Shown: in pieces, positions 52,519 through 60,479 of the stretch
Layout: every line of letters starts with the position of its first letter
How positions within the stretch are numbered: position 1 is the stretch's first letter
Assembly: GCF_900115775.1 (NCBI RefSeq)
Contig: NZ_FOXS01000002.1
Location: forward strand, 310,001-374,000
Reading direction: 5' to 3'
DNA: 64,000 bases
Source of the DNA: Hymenobacter arizonensis
GTDB lineage: Bacteria > Bacteroidota > Bacteroidia > Cytophagales > Hymenobacteraceae
Translations under genes and position numbers: made by a program
The notes under the pieces: generated by a model
Database searches by the model: none
The model's input: only the letters and a program-made list of their open reading frames with translations
Told to the model about the DNA's origin: nothing

Positions 52519-52989
52519 TTATTTAAAGGAGATAACAACTTTCGCTTCCTGAATATCCGTGAAGGGATAAAAGGCCGCGGGCAGGGTAGTTTTCTTGGTT
52601 TTCTGTTTGATAACTTCCTCAATCTCCACGCCTTCCGGAGTGGAAGCGGTGAGGACGCCGGTTTTTTCGGTGCCATCGGCCAGTTTCAGAGCCAGGGAGC
52701 GACCGATGTGGCGGGTGTACTGGCGCGGGTCGGTGAGGGGCTGGTCGGCACCGGGGCTGGTGACTTCCAGGGAATAAGCGGAGTCCTCGCCGTAGTGCTC
52801 ATCGATGCGGCGCGCTAGTCGGCGGCTGATGGTAGCGCACGCTTGGATGGCCAAGCCGGTGGGGCCATCGAGGGTCACGGTCACCTTCGGCATCACCGAA
52901 TCGGACACGGTGAGGCCCACGATGAACAGCTCCTCGTCGCCGATGGCGTCCTGGAGCATTTCCAGCAGTAGGGTACGGTCAAAATGCAT
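52519..52989 (-). CDS. rimP: Ribosome maturation factor RimP
   Basis: 156 residues, the usual length. Family features include LEVTSPGADQPLTDPRQYTRHIGRSL (in two parts), VTVTLDGPTGLAIQACATISRRLARRID and a C-terminal SH3-like domain (GVEIEEVIKQKTKK, FTDIQEAKVVISFK). RimP helps assemble the 30S subunit. It heads the conserved rimP-nusA-infB operon. A Bacteroidetes-type promoter and a terminator-like hairpin lie in its short leader, so the operon may be attenuated. Confidence 0.95.
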   Translation of the reverse strand: MHFDRTLLLEMLQDAIGDEELFIVGLTVSDSVMPKVTVTLDGPTGLAIQACATISRRLARRIDEHYGEDSAYSLEVTSPGADQPLTDPRQYTRHIGRSLALKLADGTEKTGVLTASTPEGVEIEEVIKQKTKKTTLPAAFYPFTDIQEAKVVISFK

Positions 52990-53007
52990 AACTCAAGAAA
53001 AAAGCGG

Positions 53008-53040
53008 GCAAAAAAAGAGGGGACTGCGCGTCCCCTCTTT
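53008..53040 (-). terminator. Terminator-like hairpin in the rimP leader (possible attenuator)
   Basis: On the minus strand an 11-bp perfect stem, AAAGAGGGGAC with GTCCCCTCTTT, encloses a 5-base loop. A T-run of about seven follows immediately. It lies 20-50 bases upstream of the rimP ATG and downstream of a good promoter. No minus-strand gene precedes it, so it cannot be the terminator of an upstream gene. Confidence 0.75.
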
Positions 53041-53066
53041 GCTAAAGCGAATACCAACTTCGTGTG

Positions 53067-53097
53067 CAAAGATAGGACAATGGGCGGCGGAATGCAA
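53067..53097 (-). promoter_or_regulatory. Bacteroidetes-type promoter of the rimP-nusA-infB operon
   Basis: On the minus strand TTG (53097-53095), a 20-base spacer, then TATCTTTG (53074-53067). The predicted start near 53062 gives a leader of about 73 bases containing the terminator-like hairpin. Confidence 0.65.
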
Positions 53098-53281
53098 GGC
53101 TGGCCCGCTTCCGGGGCTCCGGCTTGCAGCGCAGTGGCGGGCCGTCGGCGGCGGTGCGGGCTTCGAAAAGCAACTACGGCGATAAATTACTGACTTTAAA
53201 ACCCTAATCAAACTCGCAGGGTTTCAAGGCGCGGGCAACTAACCTGAACCATCACTTCATTCAATTTTTAGCGCTTTCCTC

Positions 53282-53809
53282 ATGAAAACCACACAAATCC
53301 TTCGCCACCTCGCGTTCGGCCTAGCCACTGTGCTAACTGCCAGCACGTCCTACGCGCAAACCGAGGCGCCGAAAGACAAGCCCAGCCCCGCGGCTACCGC
53401 CAGCGGCAAAATTGGCGCAACTGATGTGACCATTAAGTACAGCAGCCCCGCCGTGAAGGGCCGCACCATTTGGGGCGGGCTAGAGCCCTATGGCAAAGTG
53501 TGGCGTGCGGGTGCCAACGAGGCTACTACCGTTGAATTCAGCAAGCCGGTGAAGGTGGAAGGTAAAGCCCTGCCCGCGGGCACGTATAGCCTCTTCATGA
53601 TTCCTACCGAAAAGGATTGGACTGTCATATTTAATAAGACGGCTAAACAGTGGGGAGCTTATGAGTACGACGAGAAGCAGGATGCCCTGCGAGTGACGGT
53701 GAAGCCTCGCAAGTCCAATACCCTGACCGAGCGCCTGGCCTACGAGGTGACGCCGAATGGCCTAGTGCTCCGCTGGGAGTACATGGAAGTGCCCGTGGCG
53801 GTGAAATAA
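53282..53809 (+). CDS. DUF2911 domain secreted protein
   Basis: 175 residues. A signal peptide ends near TSYAQ. The DUF2911 domain has its usual motifs: TIKYSSPAVKGRTIWGGLEPYGKVWRAGANEATT (in parts), ALPAGTYSLFMIPTEKDWTVIFNK and DALRVTVKPRK. It is a compact all-beta protein, probably periplasmic or outer-membrane associated, of unknown function. The family is common in Bacteroidota. A terminator follows (53846-53893). The gene is divergent from rimP. Confidence 0.92.
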   Translation: MKTTQILRHLAFGLATVLTASTSYAQTEAPKDKPSPAATASGKIGATDVTIKYSSPAVKGRTIWGGLEPYGKVWRAGANEATTVEFSKPVKVEGKALPAGTYSLFMIPTEKDWTVIFNKTAKQWGAYEYDEKQDALRVTVKPRKSNTLTERLAYEVTPNGLVLRWEYMEVPVAVK

Positions 53810-53845
53810 ACTGCCGCTGCGGCAGCCTTTAGCGGTTTCTATTGA

Positions 53846-53893
53846 TGAGGAACGCAAGCCTGGGCCAACTGGCCTGGCTCGCGTTCCTCTTTT
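53846..53893 (+). terminator. Rho-independent terminator of the DUF2911 gene
   Basis: GAGGAACGC (53846-53854) pairs with GCGTTCCTC (53880-53888). AGCC/GGCT extends the stem after one mismatch, and a T5 run follows. Confidence 0.85.
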
Positions 53894-54005
53894 TACGTTC
53901 AAACATCGCGAAACTCTCGTTTGAGCTATTTCTGCGACTTCAAAACCCTTTGCAGACTTTTGTGGTCCATACCCGGCGGGCCGGACCGGCTTTTTCCTGA
54001 TTGAT

Positions 54006-55055
54006 ATGACTCCCACCACCGAATACAAACTCACTCAATACAGCCACGGCGCGGGTTGCGGCTGCAAGATTGCGCCGGCCGTGCTCGACCAAATGCTACA
54101 CACCAGCATTGCCCAGCCCTACGACGAGCGGCTGCTAGTGGGCAATGCCAGCCGCGACGACGCAGCGGTGTATGACATCGGCGGCGGACAGGCGGTGATT
54201 TCGACCACCGACTTTTTCATGCCCATCGTGGACGATGCGTATGATTTCGGCCGCATTGCCTCGGCCAATGCCATCTCGGATGTGTACGCCATGGGCGGGC
54301 GGCCCGTCATGGCCATTGCGGTGCTGGGCTGGCCCGTGGATAAGCTGCCACCCGAGGTAGCGCGCCGCGTGCTGGAAGGCGCCCGCAGCATTTGCGCCGA
54401 AGCGGGAATTCCGCTGGCTGGCGGGCACAGCATCGACTCGCCTGAGCCCATTTTTGGCTTGGCCGTGACAGGCCTGGTGAACATCATCGACCTGAAGCAG
54501 AACGACACCGCCACAGCGAGCTCGGAACTGTTTTTAACCAAGCCACTAGGCGTGGGCATCCTGACCACAGCGCAGAAAAAGGGCATTCTGCGGGACGAGG
54601 ACGCGGCCATTGCCCCGGCGCAGATGATGCAGCTCAATAAAATAGGCGCCGAGCTGAGCAAGCTCGATGCCGTGACGGCCCTAACCGACGTGACGGGCTT
54701 TGGCCTGCTCGGCCACCTTTCCGAAGTGTGCGAGGGCAGCGGCCTGACGGCCGAAATCGAGTTTTCGAAAGTACCGCGCATCGCAGCGGCCGAGTCGTAT
54801 TTGAAGCAAGGCAGCGTGCCGGGTGGCACGGGCCGCAACTGGGCCAGCTACGGCCACAAGGTGGGGCCCATCAGCGACGAGCAGCGGACCTGGCTCTGCG
54901 ACCCACAAACCTCTGGCGGCTTGCTGGTGTGCGTGGCGCCCCAGGGCCGCGAGGCGGTGCTGGAAGTGTTTGCCAAGCACGGATTGGCTTTGGAAAGCTT
55001 TGGGCACCTGAGGGCGCACCAGGAGAACGAAGCCTGGGTGCAGGTCGGCGCGTAG
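54006..55055 (+). CDS. selD: Selenide, water dikinase
   Basis: 349 residues. The N-terminal active-site loop HGAGCGCK has Cys18 (the Sec/Cys position) and Lys21. Other features are [41 protein letters not shown] (in parts), [18 protein letters not shown] and a glycine-rich C-terminal nucleotide-binding part. It makes selenophosphate from selenide and ATP. No selA, selB or tRNA-Sec is visible here, so its product may serve selenouridine formation in tRNA or a selenocysteine system elsewhere. It uses Cys, not Sec. A small membrane protein gene follows after 20 bp. Confidence 0.94.
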   Translation: MTPTTEYKLTQYSHGAGCGCKIAPAVLDQMLHTSIAQPYDERLLVGNASRDDAAVYDIGGGQAVISTTDFFMPIVDDAYDFGRIASANAISDVYAMGGRPVMAIAVLGWPVDKLPPEVARRVLEGARSICAEAGIPLAGGHSIDSPEPIFGLAVTGLVNIIDLKQNDTATASSELFLTKPLGVGILTTAQKKGILRDEDAAIAPAQMMQLNKIGAELSKLDAVTALTDVTGFGLLGHLSEVCEGSGLTAEIEFSKVPRIAAAESYLKQGSVPGGTGRNWASYGHKVGPISDEQRTWLCDPQTSGGLLVCVAPQGREAVLEVFAKHGLALESFGHLRAHQENEAWVQVGA

Positions 55056-55075
55056 CGCTGGTCTGGCTTTGACCC

Positions 55076-55669
55076 ATGAAATCTTCTATCCTTCGGCCGC
55101 TGCTGGAAGTGGCGGTGGCATTGCTCGTGGTGCTGGGCGCGGTGCGCTGGGTAACGGGCCTGTTTTCTAAGCGAACGGCGGTTTACCGCGTCACGGCGGC
55201 GCGGCAGATGCGGTTATTGTTTTGGCCCCTGCTGGCGCTGGGGGCCGGGCTGAGCGTGCTGCCAGCGGTGGCGCTGAGCGGCCAGAAAACCACTTTAGTT
55301 GAATGGCTGCTGGCGCTTGGCTTTTTGCTGTTTACGCTGGTGCTTAGTGGGCCGGCGCTGGTGCTGTTTCTGCGCTATTGGGTGGTAAACAGCGAGACTG
55401 TGCTGCTTTTTCAGCCCACCGAAAATGAGTTTGAGGTGTACGAAGCCGGGCAGCGCGTTGCCTTTGAGCGGCGCGACCTTGCCCGCGTTGAGCGCGTGAC
55501 GTGCAGCGCCCGCCGCACCTTTTGGGCCAAGTACGACTACCTGCGCCTGCACCTGGCCGACGGACGCATTGTGGTGCTCACCTCGCTCCTGACCGACTTA
55601 GAGCCGTTAGCGGTATTCCTGCGCAACCTTCCCTTGGAGCGGCGCAGCCGGTATTGGTGCTGGGTATAG
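55076..55669 (+). CDS. Small membrane protein with PH-like C-terminal domain
   Basis: 197 residues. Two or three membrane segments lie in the first 105 residues (about 10-28, 48-68, 78-102). The remainder forms a beta-rich cytoplasmic or periplasmic domain (NSETVLLFQPTENEFEVYEAG, LRLHLADGRIVVLTSLL). The overall plan resembles bacterial membrane proteins with PH-like domains, but I cannot name a family. Its start is 20 bp from the selD stop, suggesting co-transcription without an obvious functional link. Confidence 0.75.
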   Translation: MKSSILRPLLEVAVALLVVLGAVRWVTGLFSKRTAVYRVTAARQMRLLFWPLLALGAGLSVLPAVALSGQKTTLVEWLLALGFLLFTLVLSGPALVLFLRYWVVNSETVLLFQPTENEFEVYEAGQRVAFERRDLARVERVTCSARRTFWAKYDYLRLHLADGRIVVLTSLLTDLEPLAVFLRNLPLERRSRYWCWV

Positions 55670-55682
55670 CTCTGGTCTTTGG

Positions 55683-57101
55683 TTATTGCTTTTCTTGGCG
55701 CCGGTAGAGGCCGGGCATGCCGGTGGGCTCGTACGGAGCGAACAGACCGGGCAACAGCTGTTGCAGGCGGGGTACTATAGCGACTTGGTCGAGGAGGTAG
55801 TCGGGGGGAGTAGTGCCGATACGTTGGGCTATTCGCACCACGGCCGCGTATTCGTTCAAGTGGTCGAAATCAACCTTGGAAAGAGTCCAGTCGAGGTAAG
55901 GCGTGGCGGGCCGGTTGTGAAAATAGGCGCGGTCGTCCTGCCCCAGAATTAGCAAGGTTTGGTTGCGGATGGAAGCATAACGCGGGTCGGGGTGGAGGCC
56001 AAAGCGGCTTTCGGCTGGCATTTGCAGTATGGCTTCGAGGCGCGGCACGTGGGCCCGGTAGCGAAGCACCACCGCTGCGTTGAGGATGAGCAGCAGCCCC
56101 AATTCCAGCAGCCACGCGTGCTGGTAGCGCTGCCACAAAAAGAGGCCGAAATACGCTAAGGGTGGCAGCAGCAGCACCAATACGCCCGGAGCCGCGCCCT
56201 GCTCTACGGCAGCCGTGGCCATGGCTACGAGCAGCCACACCAGCATCATTTGCCGAAATTTCACCTGAAAGACTAGGCCCAGCGAAGTGCCCAACGACCG
56301 CAGCAAGCCCAGCAGCAGCACCAAGCCGGGCACTATCAGCAGCCGTAGCTGCAGGCCGGCGGGCAGGCCGCTGGCAATGAGGTCGGTGAGGCCGGGCTGC
56401 AGGTGAAACTGCACAAAGCCCGGCATGGCCCCAATGTAGAAGAAGAAGGTGGCGACCAGCGCGTACGGAAAGAAAAACCCGCACAGCAGCAGCAGGGAGC
56501 TCCGAAAGGAATTGGCCGCAAAAATGACGACCGCAAACAAGCCCACTATCACAAACAGGCTTAGGGGCAGGTAGCACAGTGCGCCAAGACCAATGAGGAA
56601 GCCCGCCCGAAACAGCCGGCGGTTGTCGTAACCCTCGCGCGAAGTGGGCAGCAGCGCACTCAAGGAAAACACCACAAACGTGTGCCCCAGCAGCAGCGGC
56701 GACAGCGTGTCGAGGTCGGTGCTGACGCTGCCTATCAGCAGGTAAGTTAGGGCCACTACATACCCGCGCTCGGGGTGCACGTCGTAGCGGTTGAGGACCA
56801 TATTTAACCGGAAGGCTTGTGCCAGCAGCAAGAACAGGGCAAAAAGCCGGTAAAGCCACACGGGGCGCGCTACCACGGCATCGAGCACGGCAAACACGGC
56901 GGCGGCCAGCGGCGCGGTGCCGTCGAACAGGTCACGGTAGGGCATGGCCCCGTCGTGCAGCCGCTCGCCCACCAGCAGCGCCCGCAGCTCGGCGGCCGTC
57001 ACGGGCAGGCCCAGCCAGAGCAGCGGCAGGCGCAGGGCCAGCACCAAGATAAGCAAGGCCAGGAGCTGCGCAGGAAGGGAGCTTTTGAAAAAGCGAAGCA
57101 C
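55683..57101 (-). CDS. Multi-pass membrane protein, GT39-like in outline
   Basis: 472 residues with about 11-12 membrane segments. After the first helix there is an extracytoplasmic segment with DGAMPYRDLFDGTAPLAA, which recalls the acidic first loop of membrane glycosyltransferases of the PMT/GT39 kind. The C-terminal 110 residues are soluble. That pattern suggests a lipid-linked-sugar glycosyltransferase, but I do not recognise a specific family and a non-catalytic role is possible. It converges on the small membrane protein gene (14 bp gap) and is divergent from rbfA. TACCTTTG at 57153-57146 on the minus strand may be its -7 box. Confidence 0.78.
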   Translation of the reverse strand: MLRFFKSSLPAQLLALLILVLALRLPLLWLGLPVTAAELRALLVGERLHDGAMPYRDLFDGTAPLAAAVFAVLDAVVARPVWLYRLFALFLLLAQAFRLNMVLNRYDVHPERGYVVALTYLLIGSVSTDLDTLSPLLLGHTFVVFSLSALLPTSREGYDNRRLFRAGFLIGLGALCYLPLSLFVIVGLFAVVIFAANSFRSSLLLLCGFFFPYALVATFFFYIGAMPGFVQFHLQPGLTDLIASGLPAGLQLRLLIVPGLVLLLGLLRSLGTSLGLVFQVKFRQMMLVWLLVAMATAAVEQGAAPGVLVLLLPPLAYFGLFLWQRYQHAWLLELGLLLILNAAVVLRYRAHVPRLEAILQMPAESRFGLHPDPRYASIRNQTLLILGQDDRAYFHNRPATPYLDWTLSKVDFDHLNEYAAVVRIAQRIGTTPPDYLLDQVAIVPRLQQLLPGLFAPYEPTGMPGLYRRQEKQ

Positions 57102-57252
57102 CAGTTTGGGGGCGAAAGTTTAGCCGAAAGAGCCGGAATAAAGGGCAAAGGTATTGTTCACCAGCGGGCGCGGCATGTCCAGAAAACCTGCCTTTGGCAT
57201 TTTCCTTTTCGTGCTCGCCCTCGTACCTCTTCTGCCCTACTCCCGCAACCCG

Positions 57253-57260
57253 TACCTTTG
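57253..57260 (+). promoter_or_regulatory. Possible -7 box for rbfA
   Basis: TACCTTTG matches TAnnTTTG and ends 9 bases before the rbfA ATG, implying a nearly leaderless transcript. The upstream TTG element is not clear. Confidence 0.4.
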
Positions 57261-57269
57261 CAGCTTATT

Positions 57270-57692
57270 ATGGAAAGCAAACGACAACAAAAAATGGCGA
57301 GCCTGCTCCAACAGGAGCTCGCCCAAGTGCTACAGCGCGACCTGCCACACCTCTTCGGCGGCGGCCTGGCGCCCGGCATCAGCCTGGTGCGCGTGACGCC
57401 CGACCTGGGCCAGGCCCGCGTGTACCTGAGCCTGCTCCTGGGTTCCGATGCCAACGACCGCCTCGAAATTATTCGCGAAAACAGCAAGGCCATCCGCCAG
57501 GCCCTGGCTAAGCGCATCCGCCAGACGGCCCGCGTGGTGCCGGAGCTCATCTTCTTCCACGACGATAGTGCCGCCTACGCCGCCCACATGGACCAGGTGC
57601 TTGGCACGCTGGAGATTCCGCCCGCACCCAAAGACGACGCCCCCGACGAAAACGAAAAGCCCGCCCGGCCGCGGCTCTTCAAGGGCGAGTAG
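57270..57692 (+). CDS. rbfA: 30S ribosome-binding factor RbfA
   Basis: 140 residues from the ATG at 57270 (MESKRQQKMASLLQQELAQVL). A much longer open frame upstream, starting at 56817, is an antisense shadow of the membrane protein gene. The KH-like RbfA fold is evident (GGLAPGISLVRVTPDLGQARVYLSLL, in parts; IRQALAKRIRQTARVVPELIFFHDDSA). It binds 16S rRNA and supports late 30S maturation and cold growth. Its C-terminus has an acidic-basic tail (PPAPKDDAPDENEKPARP). Confidence 0.93.
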   Translation: MESKRQQKMASLLQQELAQVLQRDLPHLFGGGLAPGISLVRVTPDLGQARVYLSLLLGSDANDRLEIIRENSKAIRQALAKRIRQTARVVPELIFFHDDSAAYAAHMDQVLGTLEIPPAPKDDAPDENEKPARPRLFKGE

Positions 57693-57700
57693 TTTTTATA

Positions 57701-57806
57701 GGGTAGTAGGGTAAGCGGGTGCGAGGGCAAGAGGTGTATAGCACTTCTTATTCTTAGCCGCTGCTCTACCTTCTCCCCTCATACCCCCACACCCTCATAC
57801 CCTCCC
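57701..57806. repeat. Foldback repeat between rbfA and the methyltransferase gene
   Basis: The left arm (57701-57735) is a run of GGGT-rich near-repeats (AGGGTAGTAGGGTAAGCGGG). The right arm (57771-57806) is its approximate complement (CTCATACCCCCACACCCTC). The middle is about 35 bases. The right arm ends directly at the TTG start of the next gene. Confidence 0.55.
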
Positions 57807-58616
57807 TTGTACTACGACCCGATTAAGAAGACGCTCGGCCAGGTATTTAACCGCACGCCGTGGTTGCGCCGACTGTTTTACCATTTGCTCGACCTGCTGC
57901 TGCTACGCACCTGGCACGTGCACCGGGAGTTGCGCCGCTGGGCCAAAGGCCGCACCCAAGAGACGCTCAACATCCTCGATGCGGGCTCCGGCTACGGGCA
58001 GTACACGTATTGGATGAGTGGGCTGAGCTCGAAATGGAACATTCTGGCTGTGGACGTGAAAGACGACCAGGTGGCCGATTCCAATGCTTTCTTTCGGCAG
58101 ATTGGGCGCCGCAATGTGCAGTTTGCGGTGCAGGATTTGGTGCTTTACCAGGAGCCCAACTCCTTCGACCTGGCCCTGTCGGTGGATGTGATGGAGCACA
58201 TTCTGGAAGACGTGGAAGTGTTTCGGAACATTCATGCTTCGCTCAAAGACGGGGGCATGCTACTCATCTCCACGCCCAGCGACCAGGGCGGTTCCGACGT
58301 GCACGACGACGGCGAAACCAGCTTTATCGAAGAGCATGTGCGCGACGGCTACAACATCCGCGAAATCCAGCAGAAGCTCAGCACGGCCGGTTTTGAGCGC
58401 ATCGAAGCCCGCTACGCCTACGGCGAGCCGGGCCAAATTTCGTGGCGCCTCAGCATGAAGTACCCCATACTGATGCTGGGCAAGTCGCGGCTGTTCTTCA
58501 TTCTGCTGCCGTTTTACTACGCCGTCACGTTCCCGTTCTGCTTGCTGTTGAACTGGCTCGATGCCCGCACCGTTCACGATTCGGGCACCGGCCTGATTGT
58601 GAAGGCCTGGAAGTAA
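57807..58616 (+). CDS. Class I SAM-dependent methyltransferase
   Basis: 269 residues. The chosen start is a TTG (then YYDPIKKTLGQVFNR), because no ATG lies nearby and the family-like N-terminus begins exactly there. Motif I is ILDAGSGYGQYTYWMS; the acidic motif II region is ILAVDVKDDQV. FDLALSVDVMEHILEDVEVF and SLKDGGMLLISTPS complete the core. The substrate is unknown; the hydrophobic tail (FFILLPFYYAVTFPFCLLLNW) suggests membrane contact, perhaps a lipid or quinone-like acceptor. A foldback repeat abuts its start. Confidence 0.88.
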   Translation: MYYDPIKKTLGQVFNRTPWLRRLFYHLLDLLLLRTWHVHRELRRWAKGRTQETLNILDAGSGYGQYTYWMSGLSSKWNILAVDVKDDQVADSNAFFRQIGRRNVQFAVQDLVLYQEPNSFDLALSVDVMEHILEDVEVFRNIHASLKDGGMLLISTPSDQGGSDVHDDGETSFIEEHVRDGYNIREIQQKLSTAGFERIEARYAYGEPGQISWRLSMKYPILMLGKSRLFFILLPFYYAVTFPFCLLLNWLDARTVHDSGTGLIVKAWK

Positions 58617-58714
58617 ATCTGCTGCGGCACCCCAGGTTTTGCAGCAGCACAGGTCTGTAAAAACCCGTACCTTGCCCATGTAATAGCCTGCTGCTGCCTT
58701 TCAACTACCCCTCA

Positions 58715-59101
58715 ATGGACCCCAGCAATTTTCAAGTGTTTATGGAAGCACTGTTGAACCGCATGGAACAACAGGAAGCCCAGACAACCACAACCAATGA
58801 GTTGCTGCTTCAGGTGGTGCAGGAGCAACGTAGTTCCCGGCAAGACAACCAAAAGTTTCAGCAGCAGCAGAGTCTATTCAACCAGCGTTTACTGGACTGG
58901 ACCGAGCGCCAGGAGAAGTTTAATGAACGCCAAGAGAAGTTCAATGAGCGCCAAGACCAATTCAATATCATAATGCTGGATGAAGTCCGGGACATCAAAA
59001 AGGAAGTCCGGGTGCTGGCTGAAGTGGTGCTGAAGCAGCATGAAGAACGCCTGAAGCGGCTCGAAGACTTCATGGATAATTTCATGCGCAAGGCTAGCTG
59101 A
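58715..59101 (+). CDS. Coiled-coil protein with a 7-residue tandem repeat
   Basis: 128 residues, very rich in Gln and Glu. It is predicted to be almost wholly helical and coiled-coil. The middle has three near-identical copies of RQEKFNE coded by a 21-bp DNA repeat (58907-58927, 58928-58948, 58949-58966). No signal peptide or known domain is seen. It lies between a methyltransferase and an ABC permease on the same strand. Function unknown; an oligomerising or adaptor role is inference. Confidence 0.7.
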   Translation: MDPSNFQVFMEALLNRMEQQEAQTTTTNELLLQVVQEQRSSRQDNQKFQQQQSLFNQRLLDWTERQEKFNERQEKFNERQDQFNIIMLDEVRDIKKEVRVLAEVVLKQHEERLKRLEDFMDNFMRKAS

Positions 59102-59126
59102 TTAGCGGCCCTGCTACTGCCCTCCT

Positions 59127-60359
59127 GTGAACGTTCCTCTCCTCATAGCGCGGCGCTACTTCCGTTCCAAGAACAAGCGCAACATCATCACCATCATCTC
59201 GAACATCTCGATGATAGGCGTGGCGGTGGGCACCATGGCGTTGATTATCGTGCTGTCGGTGTTCAACGGGCTAGAAGACCTGGTGCGCACGCTCTATGGC
59301 AAGTCCGACCCCAACCTGGTCATTTCGGCCGCCAAGGGCAAGGCCTTCGATGTGGACCGCACCTTCCTGATGAGCCTGGAAAAAATGCCGGGCGTGGCCC
59401 TGGTCACAGAGGTTATCGAAGACAATGCCCTGCTGCAGTACCACGACCGCCAGATGGTGGTGAAGATGCGCGGCCTTTCCGACAACTACTTTGGCCAGAG
59501 CCAGATAGATGCCAATATCCGCGAGGGCGACCACAGGCTTCGCCGCGACAGCCTGGAGCTGGCCCTGGTGGGCGCCGGCGTGCAGCACGAGCTCAGCATC
59601 ACGCTCAACAACCGCCTGTCGCCCATGCGCCTGCTGTACCCGCGCAACACGCCGGGCAGCAAGACACTGAGCATGAACCCCGAGAAGGCGTTCAACGAGG
59701 AAAATCTGATAGCCGGCGGCGTGTTCCTCATCGAGCAGCACATCGACGACAGCTACATTTTTGTGCCCATCAGCTTTGCGCAGCGGCTGCTGGGCTACAC
59801 CACGCGCCGCACGGCGCTCTACGTGAAGGTGGGCGGCAGCTTTGAGATTGAGCAGGTGAAGGAGCAGCTGCGCAAGCAGCTCGGGCCGGCTTTTAAGGTG
59901 CAGGATTCGGACGAGCAGCACGTGAGCTTGTTTAAGGCCATTAAGGTGGAGAAGCTATTTGTGTTTATCACATTCACGCTCATTTTGCTCATTGCCTCGC
60001 TCAACATCTTCTTCTCGTTGTCGATGCTGGTGATTGACAAGAAAAAGGACATTTCGGTGCTGCTGGCCATGGGCGCCACTGAAAAAACCGTGCGGCAAAC
60101 GTTCCTGCTGGTGGGGGCAATTGTGGCGCTGGTGGGGGCCGCTACTGGGCTGATACTGGGCGTAGGCCTGTGCTGGGCGCAGCAGCAGTTTGGCTTCGTG
60201 AGCATGGGCATGGCCACGAGCGTAGTAGATGCCTACCCGGTAAAAATGCAGGTTTCCGACCTGGTTTTTACCTGCGTGTCCATCATCGTCATCACCTTGG
60301 CCGTAAGCATACGGCCCGCGCTGAATGCGAGCAAGTTGGATTTGCGCGAGAATTTATAA
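59127..60359 (+). CDS. FtsX/LolE-type ABC transporter permease
   Basis: 410 residues; the start is a GTG (NVPLLIARRYFRSKNKRN). One membrane helix near the N-terminus (IGVAVGTMALIIVLSVFNG), a large periplasmic MacB-like domain (about 50-260), then three membrane helices of the FtsX domain (ITFTLILLIASLNIFFSLSML; VGAIVALVGAATGLILGVGL; LVFTCVSIIVITLAVSI). The arrangement fits LolC/LolE-type permeases, which release lipoproteins from the inner membrane. No ATPase partner is in the window. It is common in Bacteroidota for this permease to lie near rbfA. Confidence 0.9.
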   Translation: MNVPLLIARRYFRSKNKRNIITIISNISMIGVAVGTMALIIVLSVFNGLEDLVRTLYGKSDPNLVISAAKGKAFDVDRTFLMSLEKMPGVALVTEVIEDNALLQYHDRQMVVKMRGLSDNYFGQSQIDANIREGDHRLRRDSLELALVGAGVQHELSITLNNRLSPMRLLYPRNTPGSKTLSMNPEKAFNEENLIAGGVFLIEQHIDDSYIFVPISFAQRLLGYTTRRTALYVKVGGSFEIEQVKEQLRKQLGPAFKVQDSDEQHVSLFKAIKVEKLFVFITFTLILLIASLNIFFSLSMLVIDKKKDISVLLAMGATEKTVRQTFLLVGAIVALVGAATGLILGVGLCWAQQQFGFVSMGMATSVVDAYPVKMQVSDLVFTCVSIIVITLAVSIRPALNASKLDLRENL

Positions 60360-60479
60360 CGCAGCATGCATCCTTGAGTGCTGAGGGCCGTAAGCGCGTA
60401 ACTACCCTCTACCGCTGTTAAGCCCCACAATGCTCGTTTCCGCTTTCAGCCCTACCTTGCGCTCTACGCGTGTCCGGCT

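Noticed and set aside
52993..53211. 72-codon minus-strand ORF upstream of rimP
   Set aside because: Spans the promoter and the terminator-like hairpin of the rimP leader and shows no conserved features.
54049..54070. Selenocysteine codon in selD
   Set aside because: The active-site codon is TGC (Cys) and no in-frame TGA is present.
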